The position numbers and the translations under genes were made by a program. 64,000 nucleotides of DNA from Erythroxylum novogranatense (lineage: Eukaryota; Streptophyta; Magnoliopsida; Malpighiales; Erythroxylaceae). Positions 56,896 to 64,000 of this stretch are shown one piece after another. Under the pieces are notes generated by a model, which was not told where the DNA came from, did not search any database, and was given only the letters and a program-made list of their open reading frames with translations. Numbering within the stretch: position 1 is the first letter of the stretch; every line of letters begins with the position of its first letter. The stretch is from the NCBI GenBank assembly GCA_029891385.1, contig JAIWQS010000078.1:242747-306746 (forward strand), given 5' to 3'.

Positions 56896-59260
56896 TTGTC
56901 GGCCAAAAGAAAGAGGCAGAACGATGTGATGATATCGTTCGACGAGTCTGACCTTGACGGTGTCAGTTGTCCTCATGATGACGCGCTCGTAGTAAATATG
57001 AACATGGACGACGACGAGGTGAAGCGGGTAATGATCGATACGGGTAGCTCGGTCGACCTATTGTATTATGATGCCTTCAAGCAGATGGAGGTATCAGAGG
57101 ATCGACTACTGCCTATAGAAGGACCTATTAAAGGGGTGACTGGGGCATCAGCCTACCCATTTGCCTGAGTCTTTTTGAAAGTGAAATTCGGACAAAAGCC
57201 CTGTCAGATAGAAAGGAACATTAAGTTTCTTGTTGTGAAGTTTCAAGGGGCGTACAATGCGATAATCAGACGAGCTACCCAAAACGCCCTTAGAACGGTT
57301 GTCTCCACTTACTATCAAACAATGAAGTTCCCAACATCCCATGAAATTGGTGTTGTCACAGGACAGCAGAGAATCGCTAGGGAATGCTACTTAGTGGAAA
57401 CAAGGACACTAGACGGGGTGGTAGTCCTGACGAGCTCTCTTGATGTAAGAGCTGATGAAGAGATGGAGAGGATGAACCTCATGGAAGAAATGCAGCGGGT
57501 CATATTGGACGAAGTAGATCGCTCCAAGTTTACAAATCTAGGTTCCGAGCTTCAGAAGGACCTAGTCAAGAAAATCACGGACTGCTTGGTAGAAAATAGA
57601 TCGGTTTTCGCCTAGGTACCGAGTGATATGCCTGGAATTTCTCGATCGATCGCATCGCATTCTCTCTCAGATTCGACAAGATTACAAGCCAATTAGATGT
57701 AGAAGCGGTGGCAAAGCAAAGAGCGCCAGGAGGTGACTGAGAAGGAGATAGAAAAGCTGCTTAGTGCTGGGTTCATTCAGGAAGTCAAATACCCTGAATG
57801 GTTGGCAAATGTTGTGCTTGTGAAGAAGAAAAACGAAAAGTGGAGAATATGCATTGACTTCACCGACTTGAACAAAGCGTGCCCAAAGGATAGCTTCCCT
57901 CTACCTAAAATCGATCAGCTGGTAGACTCCATGTCAGGACACGAGCTTCTCAACTTCTTGGATGCTTTCTCGGGCTACCACCAGATTCAAATGAATCTCG
58001 AAGACGAAGAGAAGACAGCCTTTATAACCGACCAGGGCACATATTGCTACCAAGTGATGCCGTTCGGCTTGAAGTGTGCGGGGGCTACCTATCAGCGACT
58101 CGTCATGGAAGTTTTTAAGAAACAGATCGGACGATCGGTTGAGGCCTATGTGGATGATATGGTGGTCAAAAGTAAGACAACCGCTGAGCATGTGAAAGAT
58201 ATCAAAGAAGTCTTCCAGACCCTCAATAAATTTCAGATGAAGTTGAACCCGGAAAAGTGCGTCTTTGGAGTGACATCCGAAAAATTCCTGAGGTTTATGA
58301 TTACTCAGCGGGGAATTGAGGCTAACCTAGAGAAAATCAAAGCTATCGTCCAAATGCCTTCGCCGCAATGCTTGAAAGACGTTCAAATATTGATCGGTCG
58401 GATAGTCTCTTTGAGCAGATTCGTCTCCAGGATGGGAAACAAGTGCCTCCCGTTCTTCAAAATTTTAAGAAAAGCGGATGTGACCCAGTTCCAATGTCCG
58501 CATGAATGCGAAAGAGCATTTCAACACTTGAAACAGTACCTGACTTGTCCACCCATCCTACTGAGCCCAATTGAGGGGGAAAGTTTGATTTTGTATTTGG
58601 CATTCACGGAGGGGCCGATCAACGCAGTCCTTGTTCGATCGGAGGGAAATGAACAACGCCCGATCTACTATATCAGTAAGGTGCTGAATGGACCGCAGAC
58701 ACGGTATGCACCCATAGAAAAGTTGGCTCTCTCCTATATAACTGCAACGCAGAAGCTAAGGCCCTACTTTCAGAGTCATACCATAGAGGTATGGACCGAC
58801 CAACCCCTCAGGCAGTGCCTCCAAAAGCCTGAGACCTTGAGACGATTAATAAAATGGGTGGTAGAGCTGGGGGAGTTTGATATATAATACAAACCTCGGA
58901 CGACGATCAAGGCCTAAGTGTTGGTAGACTTCGTTGCAGAAATGAGTCAACCTGACTCGCAGGGTGAGCAACGCCTGGCCTGGAATCTATTTGTTGACGG
59001 GTTGTCCAATGCAGAAGCATGCGGAGCAAGTGCGGTATTAATCAGCCCGCACCAGGAAGAAAAGGTAGAATACGCTCTCCGGTTAGAGTTTAAAATTTCT
59101 AATAATGAAGCAGAATACGAGGCTCTGATAGCCGGCCTCCAATTAGCAAAGGAGATGGGGGTAAAGCATCTCCAAGTGTACAACGATAGCTAGATAGTAG
59201 TTGGTCAAGTCACTGGGCAACATGAGGCCAAGGGAGCAAGATGATCAGTACACGGAACTA
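56896..59260 (+). pseudogene. Tat element protease, reverse transcriptase and two RNase H domains
   Basis: One frame throughout, interrupted by stops at 57166, 57613, about 57692, 58885, about 58915 and 59191. Protease: MIDTGSSVDLLYYDAF near 57033-57080. RT from about 57733: KWRICIDFTDLNKACPKDSF, FLDAFSGYHQI, and catalytic YVDDMVVKS near 58147. First RNase H: PIYYISKVLNG near 58660 and IEVWTDQPLRQ near 58785. Second RNase H: WNLFVDGLSNAEACGASAVL at 58980, NNEAEYEALIAGLQLA near 59100 and YNDS at 59180. The stops mostly replace Trp or Gln codons. Confidence 0.92.
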
Positions 59261-59299
59261 GTAAAGGTGAGTTGAGCAATTTTCGCAATACTCGATCAA

Positions 59300-60644
59300 C
59301 AGATAGAAACGAACTCAAACGCTAGGCATATCCACTCTCCAAAATGGCTTCCGATCGAGATGCGAAAAATAACGTTTTGGTCGAGCGGCTAGAACAGCCC
59401 AGCATTCAGAGAGTTAATGAAGTCCTCGACGTAAATACCGATCGGTCAAGTTGGATGGATCCGATCAGACAGTACCTCCTCGGGGGGACACAGCCTCAAG
59501 ACACCTTGAAGCCAAGAAGTTAAGAATAAAGGCGGCTAAATATGCGATTGTTAACGATGCCTTGTACAAGCGATCTTATGATTGGCCATTGCTACGATGT
59601 TTGAGTGAAGAAGAGGCAGAGCAGGCAATGGCCGAAGTCCATGAAGGAATGTGTGGAAACCACGTAGGAGGTAGGATGTTGGTTCATAGACTAATTAGAC
59701 AAGGGTATTACTAGCTGACAATGAGGAAAGATTGCCAGGAGAAGGTCGACTAATGTGAGGCTTGCCAGAAAAATAGCAGCTTGTCTCACCAGCCGACCGA
59801 GAGGATGAAAATCGTGAGCCATCCTATCCCTTTTGCTCAATGGGGAATGGATATACTAGGACATTTCCCTCTCGGTCCTGGACAGAAGAAGTTCTTGATA
59901 GTAGCCGTGGAATATTTCACCAAGTGGGTAGAAGCGGAGGCGGTTGCAACAATTACCGAGCAGAAGATGGAAAACTTTGTAAGAAGAAACATACTAAGTC
60001 GCTTCGGGATGCCTATGGTGTTGGTTACAGACAACGGTCGACAGTTCGACAACGAAAAATTCAGAGATTTCTGCGAGTGACTAAGGATAAGGCTCCAATT
60101 GACTTCAGTAGCTCACCCTCAAAGCAACGGCCTAGCGGAGAACACCAACAAAAAGATAATGAACGCCCTCAAGAAGTGCTTAGATGGACGATAGACTTGG
60201 GTAGACAAACTAGATGAAGTATTATGGGCTTACAGGACTACCCCAAATGGAACCACAGGAGAAACACCGTTCAGAATGACCTTTGGGGTAGAAGCCTTAG
60301 TTCCAGTAGAGGTGGTCTTGAACAATCAAAGAGTGTCGAGCTATGAAAAAGAGCGGAATAACAAAGCCCGCCGAGCGGAACTCGTGCTTCTCAGTGAAGA
60401 CAGGGATAGGGCAGCCGCTCGTTCGAAAGTCGTCAGACAAAAAGCAACAAAATTCTACAACAGAAGGGTAAAATCGAGCGGCATAAAGGTCAGCAGATAT
60501 GTCCTACGAAAGGCCGAGGCGGCTAGAAAACATCCTGGAAAGCTTGGACAGGCGTGGGAAGGGCCCTATCAAGTGATCAAGCAAGCCGGACATGGCTCCT
60601 ACATCCTACGCGACTCGAACGGGAAGATTATACCGAGGCCTTGA
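59300..60644 (+). pseudogene. Tat element integrase
   Basis: Frame changes after 59260. HHCC finger: VHEGMCGNHVGGRMLVH near 59640-59690 and CEACQKN near 59755, separated by stops at 59712 and about 59751. Core: WGMDILGHFP (first Asp, 59848), VTDNGRQFDNEKF (second Asp, 60025) and NGLAENTNKKI (Glu, about 60130, in a shifted frame). C-terminal segment 60276-60644 has FGVEALVPVEV and GPYQV near 60565. Inserts the cDNA; inactive as it stands because of at least four breaks. Confidence 0.9.
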
Positions 60645-60870
60645 AACTCTCAAAACCTGAAGGCGTTCTACTAGTAGATAAGCTTTATTTTAATTAATCT
60701 TTGTTTATTATTGTTTATTGTACATAGCTTGTGGGTACCTTTTTCCTGGCCCTGCCAGTCGGGTTTTTTAACGACTCACGTCCTCATCATCATCAATAAA
60801 GGGGTTTTCAGATTTCTCGGCAAGGAAAATTTTCATTAAATTTGGCAAAGAGTACAAAATCCCATCGACC
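60645..60870 (+). other. Spacer after integrase
   Basis: No coding sequence; AT-rich around 60670-60720, then leads into the tandem array. Confidence 0.6.
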
Positions 60871-61535
60871 GTCGATCGACTACGCCCGGCTAGGTTGCCA
60901 AAACAAGATCCTTGGAACCATCGCTCGGTCTCGACATCGATCGACATAGCTCGGCAAGGTTGCCAAGACAAGATCCTTGGAACCTTCGCTCGATCGACAT
61001 AACTCGCCAGGTTGCCAAGACAAGATCCTTGGAACCATCGCTCGGCCTCGACCATCGATCGATCGGGTTGCCAAGACAAGATCCTTGGAACCATCGATCG
61101 ATCTCAACTATCACTCGGCCAGGTTGCCAAGACAAGATCCTTGGAACCATCGCTCGGCCTCGACCATCGATCGATCAGGTTGCCAAGGCAAGATCTTTGG
61201 AACCATTGATCGACCTCAACTATCGCTCGACCAGGTTGCCAAGACAAGATCCTTGGAACCATAGCTTGGCCTTGACCATCGATCGACCGGGTTGCCAAGA
61301 CAAGATCCTTTGAACCATCGATCGACCTCGACTATCGCTTGACCAGGTTGCCAAGACAAGATCCTTAGAACCATAGCTAGGCCTCGACTATCGATCGACC
61401 GGGTTGCCAAGACAAGATCCTTGGAACCATCGATCGACCTCGACTATCGCTCGGCCAGGTTATCAAGACAAGATCCTTGGAACTATAACTCGGCCCCGAC
61501 GTCGATCGACTACGTTCGGCTAGGATCTTAAGACA
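60871..61535. repeat. 56-bp tandem array with 112-bp higher-order structure
   Basis: GGTTGCCAAGACAAGATCCT-type unit starts at 60893, 60958, 61010, 61066, 61122, 61178, 61234, 61290, 61346, 61402, 61458 and a divergent 61523. Inner spacing is exactly 56 bases from 61010 to 61458. Two unit types alternate: one with CTCGGCCTCGACCATCGATC and one with GATCGACCTCAACTATCGCT, giving a 112-bp dimer. TCGATCGA palindromes recur. The open frames here arise from the repeat and are not genes. Confidence 0.93.
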
Positions 61536-61741
61536 AAATCTCGGATCGTTCGACCTCATTGTTACTTAGCCTAATTCACCCGATCGACGCACATCGAGTG
61601 CACTCTTTCGCGACCTACTATTCGAGAGGATCGTCTAATCTCTAACACATAAAAGAGGTAATGAAAAACGAGTCTATATTTCTTTGAACTAAAACTCTGG
61701 TCACAAGCCCGACCAGATGAGCCTTACAAAGGGAAAAACAA
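61536..61741. other. Spacer between tandem array and antisense gene
   Basis: No gene recognised; would hold the 3' UTR of the antisense gene. Confidence 0.5.
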
Positions 61742-63972
61742 TCACTCTGATCCTTCCGGAGGAGAGGAAGGGCCAGCAATAGGAGCAGCTGGGTCGGCAG
61801 AGGAAGGGCCAGCAACAGGAGTAGCCGAGTCGGCAAAGGAAGGACCAGCAGCCAGATGCAGAGGAGAAGACAGCGGAGAGACATCCTCTTCCTCTTCCGA
61901 GCTAAGATCTAGCTCCTCATCCGGAACAAAAGTCCGCTCTCCCTCGGCACTCTCCCTCATTTCCTCCAAGGAAAGGCCGAGAGCAGCGAGAAGCAGCGGC
62001 TCGGTATAATCCTCAAACGAAGGACACTCCGACCCGTCAGGAACGTGAACCTCATGGTACCTCTTCAGGATAGAAAGGGTTAAGTCGCAAGTGAACTCTA
62101 AGCACTCCCCATGAAGGAACTGCTTTTTTCACCGCTTGATTGCGTCAACCCTCTGCCCTTTGATGGAGCACCGCAACTCTCTCAACATATCCTCAGTCCT
62201 GTGTTTGCCCTCCACCGCTGCATGACAATCTTGGAGGAATTTTTTACCACGCTCCTGCTCCATCTTCACCTCCTTCCTCAAGCCCTCACACTCCTTAGCA
62301 AACCCGTCCTTCGCCGCAATCAACCGGCTCCTCTCCTCCTCCCCCGTAGCAAATTGAGCTTTCAGAATGCTCCTCGCCTCTTCACAAAATTTCTTCTCCT
62401 CCTCTAAGGAAGAGAGTTGAGCCTGGAAGACATCTCTCTCTTCCTTAGTCCCCGAAAGCTCGTCCCTCAAGGCCTTCACCTGCTCGAGGAGATCGTGGAC
62501 TTCCCGGTCCAGCGATCGATTAATCCCGTCGAGATTCTCTATACGTCGATGCATCGCGGTGGACATCACCACACTTCTTACACAGCTACGGATGAGATGG
62601 GACCCTAGCTCCTCATTGTTTAGCGAGTCCATGAGCTCCTCGTCCACGGGGGGAACGATCCTCTCAGCAATGTGAAGGGACACCTCGAGGTCCCCAATCG
62701 ATGTAGTTTTAGCCAAACTGATCGCAGGCTCCCACTGTTCGGCGTTAGTCGCTCGCCCTTTTCCCCTTGCTTTGTCTCTCCTTCTCTTTCCTGCCTTGAC
62801 TCGATGGACCGGACGATAGGTCAGCAAGCCGAGCAATCCTCTTCCTCTTAAGAGGTGGCTCCACCTCCTCTTCCTCCTCCTCCTTCGAACCCGCTCGGCC
62901 CGCACTCGCTGGAATGATCGCCAATGACGTCGACACGACAGGACGGTCTTCAGTGGACGGAGGGGCCAATAACGTTGCGGAATGGCCTGGCTCCACTGGC
63001 GGAATGGTGCCTTCACCGGTCTCTGCCTCCTTCCTCTTTTTCTTCCCTTTGGCCTGTTTTTTGGATTTAGGGGAGAGGACCCGACAAAATCTTCTACCCT
63101 CGCCATGGATGCACAGTAATAAAACGAGTCAGAAAGCAAAACCAATACTTAAAAATACAGCAAATAACTCAACCACGAGGGGTCAACCAGACAGGGTGGT
63201 TTCCTCTCCTAGCTCACTAATTTGTGGCGGGGGGTCGATTAGAAAAGAATCGGCCGAGGCCCCCCCCGCAATACCCCAGAATGAGCCGAGCAAAGTCGTA
63301 TCGGCCGAGGCCCTTTATGCGACCGACCACCTCCCAATCCTCTCTACTAAGAGATACGCTCGACGAGTCGTTCCACCGCTCAGCTAAAGGATACTTCCAC
63401 GGCTGGGACTGGAAGGAGGATCCTGGGGGCTTCACAAAAAAGTACTTCATCCGCCAAGAAGTAATTTTGGAGGCCGTTTCGGCCAGACGGTATCAGGCAT
63501 CCCTATACTGCAAGTGAGGGATCCCAGCCCCAGAGCTTGAACTCTGAATCATCCTCAAAAAATAACGAAGGATCCCAACCGAAGGCAAATGACCAAATTG
63601 ATGGCACAGCAAGGCCAGGCCGTTAATGAACCTCCAATCATTCGGAGGAATCTGGCTCAGCATCAATTGCAAATCGACGCACACCTCGTGAATAATCAGG
63701 GCGTACGGGAGCCTGACGCCACCAATCAAAAAGAAACTATTCGAAACAGCAATATACCCACTCAAATTGTTGTGGATTCGTTCATTCCCTAAGGCCAGCC
63801 TAGGCCCCCAGGACATAGGGATATTATTCCTAATGATCGACCGTTTTAGCTCTGCCGCGGTCATCGTCGATATATCTCTCGGTGGCTCCTCCACGACTAA
63901 CCCATCATTCTGTTCTCTCGTAGAAACTTCTTCAGTACCTTTTGCCACACTTCTAGAACTGACCGACGACAT
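61742..63972 (-). pseudogene. Antisense gene of the Tat element (putative gypsy-type transposon protein with coiled coil)
   Basis: Runs opposite to gag-pol, between integrase and the missing 3' LTR. N-terminal part 63217-63972 has PPNDWRFINGLALLC and SREDWEVVGRIKGLG, features of the plant family annotated as putative gypsy-type transposon protein; an in-frame TGA at 63493-63495 splits it. A likely intron or linker (about 63135-63216) follows, then a second part starting MARVEDFVGSS at 63145. Its charged middle (EEEEEEVEPPLKRKR, Lys-rich, possibly a nuclear signal) is in a different frame (62745-63065), implying two opposing frame changes. From 62740 to 62132 lies a long Glu/Lys/Arg-rich coiled coil. 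Another in-frame TGA (62129-62131) precedes an acidic C-terminus with three AGPSS-type repeats (61742-61969). Function is unknown. Antisense extra ORFs have been reported for Tat-lineage elements. Confidence 0.75.
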
Positions 63973-64000
63973 GCTTACTAAGAGGAGAGAGAACTTTAGA

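Larger units (their letters stand above)
54706..64000 (+). mobile_element. Ty3/gypsy Tat/Retand-type retrotransposon, 3' LTR outside window
   Basis: Order: short LTR, PBS, gag, protease, RT, RNase H, second (archaeal-type) RNase H, integrase, tandem repeats, antisense gene. The second RNase H and extra ORFs between integrase and 3' LTR are known hallmarks of the Tat lineage. No chromodomain. At least 9.3 kb. Coding regions are broken by stops and a few frameshifts. Confidence 0.88.

Noticed and set aside
60768..61559. Several overlapping open frames on both strands with repeated peptides
   Set aside because: They arise from the 56-bp tandem array, which lacks stops by composition; no conserved domain and the repeat length is not a multiple of three.
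62129..63145. Single intact 338-codon protein
   Set aside because: Its Arg-rich middle is a frame artefact. The neighbouring frame (62745-63065) has the acidic and Lys-rich composition expected, so the long frame is a composite produced by two frame changes.
1..64000. tRNA, rRNA or other RNA genes
   Set aside because: None recognised by eye on either strand; the GGTATCAGAGC matches are primer binding sites, not tRNA genes.

Overview
The window is dicot-type plant nuclear DNA: AT-rich, almost entirely nested transposable elements, with one clear host gene. No species can be named from the sequence. Evidence for a plant: chromodomain gypsy elements primed by initiator-Met tRNA, a Tat-lineage gypsy element with a second RNase H, a CACTA transposon, Ty1/copia elements, and an intron-containing 10 kDa mitochondrial chaperonin gene with telo-box and site II promoter motifs.

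Layout. 1 to about 3663: 3' part of a Ty1/copia element (copia A, + strand) that interrupts a minus-strand gypsy element, of which the PBS (3711-3722) and one 3.06 kb LTR (3727-6785) remain. That gypsy element lies inside an old LINE (+ strand), which continues at 6786-6980, is broken by a 1044-bp solo LTR (6981-8024, perfect TAAAG duplication), continues at 8025-8551, is broken by a CACTA element (8552-32263), and ends at 32264-32888. Inside the CACTA element sits a minus-strand copia element (copia B, 9563-28442, 2 kb LTRs, ATAAT duplication). Inside copia B's reverse transcriptase sits a chromodomain gypsy element (gypsy B, 13097-22481, + strand, AGTAT/AGTTT duplication).

32889-35571 holds an old copia gag relic and a probable gypsy LTR fragment. 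35572-45600 is another Tekay-like gypsy element (gypsy C, minus strand) with two 2.7 kb LTRs. 45601-53095 is AT-rich DNA with decayed LTR-like repeats and a second LINE 3' end. 53096-53570 is the chaperonin gene CPN10 (minus strand, three exons) with a compact promoter. 54329-54633 is a MITE-like element. From about 54706 to the window end runs a Tat/Retand-type gypsy element (+ strand): short 5' LTR, gag, protease, RT, two RNase H domains, integrase, a 56-bp tandem array, and a long antisense gene. Its 3' LTR lies beyond the window.

All transposon coding regions are broken. Most stops that can be judged look like Gln or Trp codons changed by C-to-T or G-to-A transition, the expected decay of methylated DNA. 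The most unusual pattern is that three distinct gypsy LTRs each carry an array of short palindromes just upstream (element orientation) of a TTTTgGGCATA-like block, with different palindrome sequences in each. All boundaries and homologies were read by eye without alignment or database search.
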